53,330 bases of DNA, from positions 1-53,330 of IMG/VR virus record IMGVR_UViG_3300032323_001444; one strand, written 5' to 3'. This document shows, in pieces, positions 12,701 to 21,737 of this stretch. The notes under the pieces are model-generated. The model did no database searches. It saw only the letters and a list, made by a program, of their open reading frames with translations, and was not told the DNA's origin. A program made the position numbers and the translations under genes. Positions within the stretch are counted from its first letter, which is position 1, and each line of letters begins with the position of its first letter. The stretch comes from a virus.

Positions 12701-12708
12701 AGTATACT
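12701..12708. promoter_or_regulatory. Palindromic -10 driving two divergent leaderless genes
   Basis: AGTATACT is its own reverse complement, so it presents TATACT on both strands. On the minus strand TATACT, 6 nt (GGACCG), then the ATG of the DUF3310-like gene. On the plus strand TATACT, 7 nt, then the ATG at 12716. It overlaps a second perfect palindrome, ATACTTGCAAGTAT (12704-12717), reaching into the plus start codon; this could be an operator. Confidence 0.65.
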
Positions 12709-12715
12709 TGCAAGT

Positions 12716-13507
12716 ATGTTCGACTCAAAAGGTGTTGATGACCCATTTTTCATAGAGAAAGATGACGGCCTATATCGGAAAACTGGAAACGGTTACGCTA
12801 AGTGCTGCACTGCCATCATCCGAGATGGTGACGTAAATCGTCATTGTAAAAACGTAGCGTTACGCGGTAAGGAATACTGTTCACATCATGGGTCAACTCA
12901 CCTTAAAAAGTCAGAGAAACCACAGTACCTTCAACACATATTCCAGAAAGAACGCAACAGATTTAAACGTGTAGGCACAGAACTACTTGCGAAAGTTGAT
13001 AACTATCGAGACGATCCAGACTTATTCAGTTTGCGTGATGACACAGCCTACGTCACGGCGCTAGTTGACGTTAGGGCTGAAGCAGCTGCTGAAGGTGTGG
13101 GTTTAGAACAATACCGTAAGATTGAGTCTGCTTATCACCTTGCAAAATCTAAGTTAGGTTCCCCTGACTTTATAGATGCGTTTGAGCAGATTGGTGATTT
13201 ACTTAACGAGCGCATGAACGAGTACGATGCAAGTAAGGATGTACTCGAACTTATTAGTCGTCGCGCGGCATTAGTTGAATCAGAACAACGCATGATGCAG
13301 ACAAAGGCGTATACAATTGAAGCTGACCAGGCACTCATGCTTGTGATGCAAATTGTTGAAGTTGTTAAATCATCTATTCGCGATCAGGAAGAGTTAATTG
13401 CAATTCGAAGCGGTATCAATAAACTTCTACGGATGTATACATCTGGAGATGAAGACATACAGGAAGCGGAAGTAGTAGAAACAAATGGCATTCCCGAAAG
13501 TACCTAA
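12716..13507 (+). CDS. Putative terminase small subunit with zinc-finger-like N-terminus
   Basis: 263 residues from the ATG at 12716; a longer frame from 12662 would read through the promoter and is rejected. The N-terminus has a Cys/His cluster (C30, C31, C44, C55, H57, H58, ending YCSHHG), as in other phage proteins next to TerL. The rest is helical with acidic segments, ending EAEVVE. It lies directly upstream of TerL with a 23-bp overlap, the usual TerS position. A small subunit would recognise the packaging site. The assignment rests mainly on position and the Cys/His motif. Confidence 0.65.
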   Translation: MFDSKGVDDPFFIEKDDGLYRKTGNGYAKCCTAIIRDGDVNRHCKNVALRGKEYCSHHGSTHLKKSEKPQYLQHIFQKERNRFKRVGTELLAKVDNYRDDPDLFSLRDDTAYVTALVDVRAEAAAEGVGLEQYRKIESAYHLAKSKLGSPDFIDAFEQIGDLLNERMNEYDASKDVLELISRRAALVESEQRMMQTKAYTIEADQALMLVMQIVEVVKSSIRDQEELIAIRSGINKLLRMYTSGDEDIQEAEVVETNGIPEST

Positions 13508-15206
13508 GGAGTTTAAACAGTTCACGCGTAGTGATAAGCCATTGTCTGTCGCATTACTTGAAGCATTAGACGCACAGATTTCAGATGTCATAAAGACTGG
13601 TGACTACGACAGTGGGCGCGCATTCGCTATAGATGGAGCCAAATTGGATTACAGCACATGGTTGAGAACATATGCTCCACACGCTATGTCATCGTCTCTT
13701 GGTGAACATCACAAGCGCGCGTGGGATTGGGCTGAGGGTATAACGCCTGGAGTCGCTCCGCCAGCATTGATCGAGTGCTGGTTTCGTGGTGGTGGCAAGT
13801 CTACTACCATGGAGCATATTGCTGCTCGCATCGCTGTAAAAGGTACTCGCCGTTTTCTCCTATACGTCTGTTCAACACAAGAAGCTGCCGACCGCCACGT
13901 ATCAGATATTGGCCACACGATGGAGCGTTGTGGAATTGAAAGAGCGCTTAATAAGTATGGTTTTTCAAAGGGATGGAATGCTTCGAAACTTCGGACCGCT
14001 AACGGATTTAACGTGTTGGCGTTTGGGCTGGATACTGGCGCTCGCGGTGTCAAGCTCGATCACTTGCGTCCTGATTTCATCATTCTTGACGACATTGATG
14101 AACTTGATGACAGTGTTAATCGTGTTGATAAGAAGATCTCTACGATAACACAGACTATTCTTCCGGCTAAAAGTACAGACTGCGCAATCGTATTTGTTCA
14201 GAACAAGATTCATGCAAACAGTGTTATGGCCCAGGTTCTATCTGGTGAGTTGGACATGCTCCAGTATCGCGTTCAATCTCCTATTGTCCCTGCTGTCAAA
14301 GGTCTTACATACGAACCGTTTGAACGCGAGGATGGTCGTACTGGTTACAGGATTACAGGTGGAACAAACACATGGTCTCACAAAAGTATGGAAGTTTGTC
14401 AACGTGAAATCGATGACTATGGCATCATTTCGTTTTTACGTGAATGCCAGCATGAAGTAGGTGTTGGTGGTAGATTCTTCCCAGAATTCCAGGAGTACGA
14501 TACGTCTGGTAAACCATGGCACGTTGTCGATCACGTTCAGGTGCAACCATGGTGGCGTGTATGGGCATCCCATGACTTTGGTACTGGAGCGCCGGCTGCC
14601 ACATTATTGTACGCATCGGACGAGAATGAAGACATCTATGTCATTGGTGAGATATACGAAGCTGGCCGGGTAAGTTCTAAGCAAGCCGAAGATACGTTAC
14701 AGTTACTCAAAGAGCGTGGATATGCAGCCCCTGTCAATAAAGACAAGCCTGACGGGCCTTGGTTGACGAAGCTTGAGGCTATTGCTTTCGACTGGGCAAA
14801 CACTTTTCCTCCGAAGAATCACGAGCAGCGCATCGGTGAATATCCTGTCGAGGTTTGGTGGCGCCGTGGACTTCCAGCTGTTGCTGCCGTTAAAGATCGT
14901 AAAGCTGGATGGAGACGATTGAAAGAATGGTTAGCGGCAGTGCGCGTGAAGGACGGCCAGCACAATCCACGTTTTAAGATTGTGCGACGCGCATGTCCTA
15001 ACTTGATTCGAGAACTAACCGCAGCAATGGCAGATCCAAAAGATCCGGAAGATCTCGATAGTGGGACAAAGTCCGACCACGCCTTGGACTCATGTCGTTA
15101 TGGTGTTATGTGGCGTGAATATCCTGTCACTTGTCCAGAGACACAAGGTAAGACTCCCTGGAAACCAATATGGATGCAGGACAACAATGAGGACAAGTTC
15201 GTATGA
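13485..15206 (+). CDS. terL: Terminase large subunit
   Basis: Packaging motor ATPase and nuclease, 573 residues. Walker A variant RGGGKST (101-107), Walker B FIILDDID (198-205), and a nuclease domain with SHDFGTGAP near residue 360, AFDWANTFP, and DHALDSCRYG at about 531. It translocates DNA into the prohead and cuts the concatemer. No intein or frameshift. The stop overlaps the start of a 47-aa membrane gene (ATGA). The packaging type cannot be decided here: no terminal repeats are visible at the window ends. Confidence 0.95.
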   Translation: MAFPKVPKEFKQFTRSDKPLSVALLEALDAQISDVIKTGDYDSGRAFAIDGAKLDYSTWLRTYAPHAMSSSLGEHHKRAWDWAEGITPGVAPPALIECWFRGGGKSTTMEHIAARIAVKGTRRFLLYVCSTQEAADRHVSDIGHTMERCGIERALNKYGFSKGWNASKLRTANGFNVLAFGLDTGARGVKLDHLRPDFIILDDIDELDDSVNRVDKKISTITQTILPAKSTDCAIVFVQNKIHANSVMAQVLSGELDMLQYRVQSPIVPAVKGLTYEPFEREDGRTGYRITGGTNTWSHKSMEVCQREIDDYGIISFLRECQHEVGVGGRFFPEFQEYDTSGKPWHVVDHVQVQPWWRVWASHDFGTGAPAATLLYASDENEDIYVIGEIYEAGRVSSKQAEDTLQLLKERGYAAPVNKDKPDGPWLTKLEAIAFDWANTFPPKNHEQRIGEYPVEVWWRRGLPAVAAVKDRKAGWRRLKEWLAAVRVKDGQHNPRFKIVRRACPNLIRELTAAMADPKDPEDLDSGTKSDHALDSCRYGVMWREYPVTCPETQGKTPWKPIWMQDNNEDKFV

Positions 15207-15346
15207 GTGCGTTTGATATCATCCAAAGTATATTGATGTTAATTACGGCTATTTTTACTGGATTGACTTGGCGTGAATTACACACGATTCGCAAGCGCCA
15301 GGAAGTACATGTTGAATACCATCGCACTAAGGATTACTACATCTGA
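15203..15346 (+). CDS. Small membrane protein between TerL and portal (47 aa)
   Basis: The product starts MSAFDIIQSILMLITAIFTGLTW, a single N-terminal membrane segment, followed by a basic, polar tail (ELHTIRKRQEVHVEYHR). The gene is fully coupled: its ATG overlaps the terL stop (ATGA), and its TGA overlaps the portal ATG (TGATG). The tight fit strongly supports that it is translated. Function unknown. Options are a holin-like or spanin-like accessory or a membrane anchor for assembly. Confidence 0.75.
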   Translation: MSAFDIIQSILMLITAIFTGLTWRELHTIRKRQEVHVEYHRTKDYYI

Positions 15347-17553
15347 TGGAACCCAAGCAGCAAAAGATACCAAACGATCTGTTTCCGCAGATGTTGGCTA
15401 ATATCACAGCTAAGTTACGTAAGCCGCCTCAGATGGCAGCCTTGCAACGCCCTGAATCAACAGGCATGCGCGGTAGCTTTAAGGTAACCTCTACCGAAGT
15501 AGAAGACGACGATATCCTTGGTATCGACATTGAACCTAACCAGTGGTCAGTAGATCCAAAAGAACAACCCGAAGAAGCCAAGAAGGTAATCGGTTATGTT
15601 CGCAACCAGTTTGATGAAGCATATCGTGCGCGACAGGAGATGGAAATCGAGTGGGCGCAGGCTTTGGCCTTCTTTGAAGGTAGGCAGTGGTTTCGCATTA
15701 ACAGTCAGACGCGCAACCTTGTAACACTTCAAAGTGACAGAGATCCACCGCACCGCTACATGACCGTCAATAAGATGAGACCCCTTATCGATGGTGTTGT
15801 TGGGAAACTGACTCAAGTAGCTCCGGACTGTCGCGCTGTACCTTTGTCTTACAATCCTAAGGACCAGCAAGCTGCTGATGAAGCTAACTTTATTGCCGGC
15901 CACTATACACGAAAGTTCTCGCGCGAGACACAGACTAAAGAACGAGTACGATGGGCTTGTATTACTGGCACCAGCTTTGTAAAGATGAGCTGGAATGCAA
16001 AGTCTCCAGTAGTCATACCAATGCGTGACTTGGATAGCGGTGAGATTACTGGTTACAAAGAACTACCGCTTGGTGACGTAGACGAAGAGATCGTCCCATG
16101 TTTCAATGTATTCTTGGATCCTAAAGCACTTCGTGACGAGGATGTTCGCTACATTATTCATGCATCAATTAAGCCGCTTTCATGGTTCGTAGACAACTAT
16201 GGTGACGCTGGTAAGTTAGTTCAACCAGATGCCATTAGTGGGCAGAATGCCGGCTACGTAGACGCATACCTAGAAGGCGCTAACGCAAGTGGTACGGGAT
16301 GGGTTCAACCGTCAACATCCAGGCTGAACAATGTAGACATAAAGAAAGCTAGTTCCATTGTCTATGAGTACTGGGAAAAACCTACTGCTATCTATCCAAA
16401 CGGACGCTACATTGTAAGTACAAACACAGCCCTTTTGTACGCTGGGGATTGGCCATATAGCAAGAAGGACAAGTTTCCTTTTATCCCGCTTCGATGGCAA
16501 CCTAGATCTGGTACTCCTTACGGTCATAGCTTGGCGTTCGATTTGTGTCCATTGCAACTTGGGTACAACCGCGTTTACAGTCGCATGATTGAGCAGTTTG
16601 AACAGAACAAAGACTACATCATGGTTGAGCGTGGGGCGAACATTGGCGCCGATGCTTTCCAGCAGTCAAGTGATGACATTGATGACAAGGGACGTATATA
16701 CCGAAAGGTCTATTACAACCGGGGTACACAGCCACCTCAAATCCAAAGAGCGCCTGGAATCTCCAACGAGATCTTCCCGATGCTTCAATCATTTGAGAAA
16801 GACATGATGGATATTGCTGGCCTGCATGACGTTAGTCAAGGACAGGCACAAGCCGGCACGCCAGCTGAAGCAGTTAAGTTACTGCAAAGAGCTGACAACA
16901 CACAGCATAGTTACATCCGGGCTGACATTGAACGGAGCATTGCGGCAATCAAAGAGTGGGAGATTTCCCTAGTCGAACAGTTTGCTGTTGCGCCATTCAT
17001 TGGATCAGTCGATGACAACGTGAATCCACGCAATGAGATTCAACAGGGAATCATTAGTTACGATTCAATCCGATCTGGTGGACAATACCGAGTTGTTTAC
17101 ATACCAGGTTCATCACAACGTGAGTCGGATGATCAGAAACTACAGAAGGTTGTCATGCTTCGTCAGATGGGCTTATTCGGTGACCCGAATGACCCAGAGA
17201 CAAACGCTATGGTTGTCCGTATGTTACAGTTGCCTGAAACATCTGACATCCTGCAAAACCTTGCATATCAAGCTCAGAAGCAGCAGGCTATGCAGCAACA
17301 GATGCAGCAGATGCAGCAAGCACAACTTGCAGCACAACAGAAATTTAATCCTGAGGCAGAGCAGATGAAGTCGCAACTTCAGATGCAGCAGGATCAAGCT
17401 AAGGCAATGCTCGACGTTCAGAAGATGCAAGAGCAAGCCAAGATTGAAACTAACAACTATGCGGCTAAGGCCATCACAGATGTTAGTAAGGACCTAATCT
17501 CCGATAGAGGAGCAGGGGAAGCGCAGCAACAGGGTACTCGCGTACCAAAATAA
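15346..17553 (+). CDS. Portal protein
   Basis: 735 residues, the size of P22-type podovirus portals. The dodecameric ring at the capsid vertex is where terminase docks and DNA passes. Recognisable stretches are the N-terminal ARQEMEIEWAQALAFFEG helix, MRPLIDGVVGKLTQVAPD, a HYTRKFSRETQTKERVRWA helix with TGTSFVKMSWN, and a C-terminal barrel-like Gln/Met-rich coil (about 640-700, QQQMQQMQQAQLAAQQ). Position after terL and before scaffold and capsid fits. It is translationally coupled to the 47-aa membrane protein. Confidence 0.93.
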   Translation: MEPKQQKIPNDLFPQMLANITAKLRKPPQMAALQRPESTGMRGSFKVTSTEVEDDDILGIDIEPNQWSVDPKEQPEEAKKVIGYVRNQFDEAYRARQEMEIEWAQALAFFEGRQWFRINSQTRNLVTLQSDRDPPHRYMTVNKMRPLIDGVVGKLTQVAPDCRAVPLSYNPKDQQAADEANFIAGHYTRKFSRETQTKERVRWACITGTSFVKMSWNAKSPVVIPMRDLDSGEITGYKELPLGDVDEEIVPCFNVFLDPKALRDEDVRYIIHASIKPLSWFVDNYGDAGKLVQPDAISGQNAGYVDAYLEGANASGTGWVQPSTSRLNNVDIKKASSIVYEYWEKPTAIYPNGRYIVSTNTALLYAGDWPYSKKDKFPFIPLRWQPRSGTPYGHSLAFDLCPLQLGYNRVYSRMIEQFEQNKDYIMVERGANIGADAFQQSSDDIDDKGRIYRKVYYNRGTQPPQIQRAPGISNEIFPMLQSFEKDMMDIAGLHDVSQGQAQAGTPAEAVKLLQRADNTQHSYIRADIERSIAAIKEWEISLVEQFAVAPFIGSVDDNVNPRNEIQQGIISYDSIRSGGQYRVVYIPGSSQRESDDQKLQKVVMLRQMGLFGDPNDPETNAMVVRMLQLPETSDILQNLAYQAQKQQAMQQQMQQMQQAQLAAQQKFNPEAEQMKSQLQMQQDQAKAMLDVQKMQEQAKIETNNYAAKAITDVSKDLISDRGAGEAQQQGTRVPK

Positions 17554-17587
17554 AAAGTTGATGTGCTAAGATAGGAGTAACTGATAC

Positions 17588-18472
17588 ATGCCTGAAGAGA
17601 TGGTGACACGGACCGCTGACTCACCAGCAGCGGCGACGGGCGAGTCAGGAATGATGAACGCGGTTCGGGACTTTATCCAGGAGAACGCCGCTCCCGGAGA
17701 TAACTCGCAATGGGCGACAAGCGAGCAAGATGGTCAGGCTGCGAGTCAAGATTACGATGGTGGTTACGAAGATGCTAACTACGACGACATCCTAGATGAA
17801 GTCTTAGGTATCAATCGGAATGTAACACCTGAAGCACCCGAGGAGCAGCCGGGCGCTGTACCCTACGAAAGGTTTCGTGAGGTAAATGAAAAGGCACGGC
17901 AGCTTCAAGACGTTGAGTCGAAACTTAGCAAGTGGAGTTCAGTTATTGAACAACTTGAAAGTCAGGGGTACGGAGACGCTGAGGCAGTGCTTGCCGCGCA
18001 AGCGGAACAGGCAGCAAAAGCCGAGGAAGCACAACTTCGCCAGTACTATCAAGGCTTAGTAGACCAACAAGGTGTAGATCCAAACGTTGCACAGATGCAG
18101 ATGGAAGCTCAGCTTTCTAAGATGCAGTATGAGCGACAGATGGAAGAAGTCAACAACTATATGATGATGCAACAGAGAGATGTTGCATTGGACCAGTTCC
18201 CGTTGGCCGCGCGCGCACCTGCGCTCGTAGACAATCTCATTGCCGCTGGATATGACCCATATCAAGCAGTAGAGGCTGTACACGAACAGGTTCGCACAAT
18301 CGTTTCTTCACTCGTACCCGAAGTTGCTGCTAAAGTAAGTCAGGGCCGTCGCGCACCACAACCTATTGGACAGAGCGGATCGCCTCGTATGGCGCCTGCG
18401 AACAATGGCCAACAGAAGCGTGGTGGATGGTCAGATCTTCTTGGTATCAACCGAGGACGAAATTCGATCTAA
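17588..18472 (+). CDS. Scaffolding protein
   Basis: 294 residues, acidic and Gln/Glu-rich. The N-terminal ~75 residues look disordered (AAPGDNSQWATSEQDGQAASQ). A long helical region follows (EKARQLQDVESKLSKWSSVIEQLE, then Ala/Gln/Glu-rich to about 200). The C-terminus is short and basic, as expected for binding the capsid interior. It sits between portal and capsid. AGGAG lies before the ATG; TAAGAT at 17567-17572 may be a promoter but would exclude that site. No protease gene is visible, so scaffold exit may be P22-like. Confidence 0.82.
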   Translation: MPEEMVTRTADSPAAATGESGMMNAVRDFIQENAAPGDNSQWATSEQDGQAASQDYDGGYEDANYDDILDEVLGINRNVTPEAPEEQPGAVPYERFREVNEKARQLQDVESKLSKWSSVIEQLESQGYGDAEAVLAAQAEQAAKAEEAQLRQYYQGLVDQQGVDPNVAQMQMEAQLSKMQYERQMEEVNNYMMMQQRDVALDQFPLAARAPALVDNLIAAGYDPYQAVEAVHEQVRTIVSSLVPEVAAKVSQGRRAPQPIGQSGSPRMAPANNGQQKRGGWSDLLGINRGRNSI

Positions 18473-18484
18473 GAGGATTAAATT

Positions 18485-19510
18485 ATGCCAGACGCAAATG
18501 CATTGACACTTGCTGACCAAGCTATTATCTCGAACGACCCATTGGTGAAGGAGATCACAAAGTCTCTTCACCAGACATGGAACGCTTTGAAGGATATCCC
18601 GCTTGTCACGAACCCTTCTCTCCGCCAGGTTGGCACTCGTATGATCAACCAGGCTAACGCTTTCCCAACGATCAACTGGGCTACGATTAACGAAGAACCA
18701 GTTGTTTCCAAGGGTAAGCCGAAGCAGTACGAAGAATCCATGTACCTGATCCGTAACAAGATCCAGGTTGACCATGTTCTTCTTGATCAGCCAAACAACA
18801 TTGTTGACCCTGTTCAAATGCAGATCAACTACTTCATGGAAGCACTCGCCTACGATTTCAATCAGAAACTGATTGATAATGATCCGACGTCAACTGCCGC
18901 TGGCAACGACGTGGATTGTTTCCCTGGACTTCGTTATCGCCTGACAAACCCAGAGCAGTTTGACATTCCAGCTGAAATGTCTATCAATGGTAACGGAGCT
19001 TCCGGTGCTGACTTGACGACAACTGCTGGTACAAACCGTTTCATGGAGCGCCTACAAGCTCTCCTCGATAACATGAACGCTCCAGACGGAGATGGCGTCG
19101 TCATTTACGTATCTGAAGCGCTCAAGCGTGCTATTGAGTTCGGTATCCGTACTATGGGTATCGGCGCTGGATTTGACGTTACCAAGGACTCATACGACCG
19201 TCCAGTCGAAATGTACAAGGGTGCAAAGATTCGTTCTGTCGGACGTCGATCTGATGGTGTGACGCACATCCTTGGTCCTGAAACAGCCGCTGGTGTTCCT
19301 ACTACTGGCACTAACTTCCAGTCGCTATTCGCCGTTCGTTACGGTGATGGTTACTGTACAGGATGGCAGCCAGGCCCATTCAAGCCAACTTACCTTGGTT
19401 TGTCAAAGGAAAACGGCGTCCTTCACAACATCGTATTCGACTGGGGTGTCGGTCTTTGGGTCCCACACACGCGTGCGATCGGTCGCGTCTTCAACGTTAA
19501 GATTGCTTAA
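18485..19510 (+). CDS. Major capsid protein
   Basis: 341 residues. It follows the scaffold gene and has strong GAGGA-type translation signals. HK97-fold hallmarks are plausible: a helical N-arm (LADQAIISNDPLVKEITKSLHQ), an E-loop-like basic segment (KGKPKQYEESMYLIRNK), a long spine-like stretch (QMQINYFMEALAYDFNQKLI), and a conserved C-terminal A-domain region (GVVIYVSEALKRAIE, then GAKIRSVGRR). Closely related proteins are usually annotated as podovirus major capsid. No cleavage site is evident. Confidence 0.88.
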   Translation: MPDANALTLADQAIISNDPLVKEITKSLHQTWNALKDIPLVTNPSLRQVGTRMINQANAFPTINWATINEEPVVSKGKPKQYEESMYLIRNKIQVDHVLLDQPNNIVDPVQMQINYFMEALAYDFNQKLIDNDPTSTAAGNDVDCFPGLRYRLTNPEQFDIPAEMSINGNGASGADLTTTAGTNRFMERLQALLDNMNAPDGDGVVIYVSEALKRAIEFGIRTMGIGAGFDVTKDSYDRPVEMYKGAKIRSVGRRSDGVTHILGPETAAGVPTTGTNFQSLFAVRYGDGYCTGWQPGPFKPTYLGLSKENGVLHNIVFDWGVGLWVPHTRAIGRVFNVKIA

Positions 19511-19520
19511 GGAGTAAATT

Positions 19521-20051
19521 ATGGCAAGAGATGGATTGCTTTTGTTTCCTACGTTTGCTGGAGGATCCGCCGCTGTAGGTGGTACCAAGCAAACTTCAGC
19601 TACTCTGACTATTGATCCTTTTATTCAAGGTCATCGTCGTGAGCTGATCGTTCGTTTCACAGTTAACGCAACAACAGTTACTGGTTCGCCAACTGGTATT
19701 GCTTGGGTTTTCAGTGTAGAAGCATCTAAGGATGGAACTAACTTCTTCACTGTTGCCGGCACTCCAGGTCAGGTACTTGGTGCAGCAACCACTGGAACAT
19801 TTGCACAACTTGCAGATGGATTCAAAATGACGGTTGGTGCCGTTACAGCGAATATTCCTGATGGTGGCGTTACGGCGTTCCTTCCAGTAATTGTCCCACA
19901 GAGCTTTGTTGATTCAACGGGTGCTGTTGTTGACAACTACAACAGACTGCGTGTAACAGCTACTCCAGTCTTCAACGGTGGTACAACTCCTAACGTGACA
20001 TATGTCTCTGCGGCAGCCATCGTTTCCGGTAAGGATGGGGCTTACTCGTAA
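19521..20051 (+). CDS. Probable head decoration or accessory protein (176 aa)
   Basis: An all-beta, Gly/Thr/Val-rich protein directly after the capsid gene (10 bp), with AAGGAG before the ATG. The sequence alternates hydrophobic strands and loops (RELIVRFTVNATTVTG, GIAWVFSVEASKDGTNFFTV, NRLRVTATPVF) and looks like a jelly-roll or Ig-like fold. By position it may be a decoration or cementing protein; there is no recognised family. It joins the next gene by TAATG. Confidence 0.7.
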   Translation: MARDGLLLFPTFAGGSAAVGGTKQTSATLTIDPFIQGHRRELIVRFTVNATTVTGSPTGIAWVFSVEASKDGTNFFTVAGTPGQVLGAATTGTFAQLADGFKMTVGAVTANIPDGGVTAFLPVIVPQSFVDSTGAVVDNYNRLRVTATPVFNGGTTPNVTYVSAAAIVSGKDGAYS

Positions 20052-20698
20052 TGACTAGGGGAGAGATCAAACGGAGATTCCGGCTACTAGGTCGGCATTA
20101 CTTCGGTTCGGATGCGGACCAAGATCCGTTTGGTCTCGAACTCCTAATCGTTGAGACGACCAACCAGATTGCTCGAGCTACCGACTGCTACTTTGGCCGT
20201 CGGTATCTCGATCTGGTCGCAGATACAAAAGAGTACTGCGCTCCGGATCTATATAAGATCCGTAACATACAAGCCAAAAACAACCTTGGCGAGTATCGAC
20301 GTATGCGTTTGTTTGATGCGTTCGATCAAAAGGTTGACCAATTTAGAAGTGATGCAACCGCTTCATATCCTGAATACGCTGTCATGCATGGAATGAATAG
20401 GATTGGTGTTTACCCAATTCCTAATGCAGCCGTAACACAAGGATTACTTGTTGAGGGATATGCTATCCCTGGTGATTACTGGGTTTACTCGACTACTGGC
20501 GTAGCACAGACGCCTACTGACAATGACGAATGTCCATTGCCAGATGTAGCTCACGATTGCGTTGTTTATGGAATGTTGGCTAACAAAGCTGCCATGATTG
20601 GTAACGAGGCTGGATTTGTTATCTACAACAATCAATACAACGAGCGCCTTGGACTGGTAGAGTCCTACGCGGCTACGTACTCCAGGAGAACACCGTAA
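20051..20698 (+). CDS. Head-tail connector (adaptor) protein
   Basis: 215 residues. The N-terminal helical region (GEIKRRFRLLGRHYFG... ELLIVETTNQIARATDCYFGRRYLDL) and the beta-rich centre (MNRIGVYPIPNA, LLVEGYAIPGDYW) resemble podovirus adaptor/tail-accessory proteins (gp4/gp8-type) that sit under the portal. The C-terminal ALANKAAM-like helix fits. The next gene has a similar layout. TAATG junctions on both sides. Confidence 0.7.
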   Translation: MTRGEIKRRFRLLGRHYFGSDADQDPFGLELLIVETTNQIARATDCYFGRRYLDLVADTKEYCAPDLYKIRNIQAKNNLGEYRRMRLFDAFDQKVDQFRSDATASYPEYAVMHGMNRIGVYPIPNAAVTQGLLVEGYAIPGDYWVYSTTGVAQTPTDNDECPLPDVAHDCVVYGMLANKAAMIGNEAGFVIYNNQYNERLGLVESYAATYSRRTP

Positions 20699-21444
20699 TG
20701 GCGCAAACTATACAGACTATACGCAAAGAGGTCTACAAGCTCCTAAACGAAGCCACAAACAGTACTGTAGGCGCATTGTCTACAGGTCTTGGCACGGTAG
20801 CGGCTGGTGATGACAGCGACTCCAATATCAATAGATTTATCATGGAGGGTGTCGCCGACCTATGTCGATCATGCGTTGCGATTCCAGCCAATGGAACTCT
20901 TGCTTTTGGGCCTAGTATTCGAACTAAACAACTATCAGATGTATCAATAACGCTGCCGGCTGCTGGTCAGTTATGGTTTCCTTCAGATGTTTACTTGTCC
21001 ACTACTAGACTTACTCATGCAAGTGAATCAAGTATTCGTTCGCACGACCTTGGATACGCTGCAAATATTACGGCTACTACAACCAATGTGACTCATTGGT
21101 ATCGACACGATAACTACGCAATAAGCCTGTATCCATTCTGTAGTTCCGCTCTGACGGTTACTGTATACGGCTACGGTATTCCTGATACCACACTTAGTGG
21201 TATTGCCGGGACCGACAACCTAAAGTCTTTCTCTTTCCTTCCTGATGACATTCTCCGACAATCTCTGGCTGCATATGCTGCCAACAAAGTTGTCATGAAA
21301 AACGTTGATGATCCGACATTAGCTGAAAGGTCATTCTGGAATAACATGTATAACGGCATTCGTATGCAGTTGTACATTCAGTTGGATACTGGTCTTAAAG
21401 GGCCTGGTGGCCCATTTGCAATCCCTCCGGTGCAACCAAAATGA
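20698..21444 (+). CDS. Second connector or tail adaptor protein
   Basis: 248 residues. Same general plan as the preceding gene: an N-terminal helix (IRKEVYKLLNEATN, then FIMEGVADLCRSC), a beta-rich middle, and a C-terminal helix block (PDDILRQSLAAYAANKVVMKN... ERSFWNNMYNGIRMQLYIQ). Proteins of this type often occur in pairs below the portal in podoviruses. Ends by ATGA overlap with the putative holin pair. Confidence 0.65.
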   Translation: MAQTIQTIRKEVYKLLNEATNSTVGALSTGLGTVAAGDDSDSNINRFIMEGVADLCRSCVAIPANGTLAFGPSIRTKQLSDVSITLPAAGQLWFPSDVYLSTTRLTHASESSIRSHDLGYAANITATTTNVTHWYRHDNYAISLYPFCSSALTVTVYGYGIPDTTLSGIAGTDNLKSFSFLPDDILRQSLAAYAANKVVMKNVDDPTLAERSFWNNMYNGIRMQLYIQLDTGLKGPGGPFAIPPVQPK

Positions 21445-21737
21445 ACGTAGCATGGGGCCGCATGATCCTTATCGCAGCAGGTGCGTTTATTGCATCAGCG
21501 GCGCCAGAGTTTGATTCTGCATGGAAGCAACAACATATTCCTGATACAGCATCTTTTGGTACGGTGACTCGCGCTCTACTTCTTTCTGGCATTGAGGGCC
21601 TTCGTGCTGGTATACCCGCTATGACAACCGCGTTGATTGCTTTCTTCATGAGGCAAGATAGCTGTCTTCCGGTTTTCTCGGCAAAACTACCGGAGGTACA
21701 CAAAGTCAGTGAAACGACGAGGGACATCGATGGATAA
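21441..21737 (+). CDS. Small membrane protein, candidate holin
   Basis: 98 residues with two likely membrane helices: MILIAAGAFIASAA (about 8-22) and AGIPAMTTALIAFFM (about 55-70), followed by a polar tail. Coupled by ATGA to the connector gene and overlapping the next membrane protein by 8 bp. Two adjacent small membrane proteins suggest a holin/antiholin pair, though the likely endolysin is 15 kb away. A virion membrane role is the alternative. Confidence 0.65.
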   Translation: MNVAWGRMILIAAGAFIASAAPEFDSAWKQQHIPDTASFGTVTRALLLSGIEGLRAGIPAMTTALIAFFMRQDSCLPVFSAKLPEVHKVSETTRDIDG

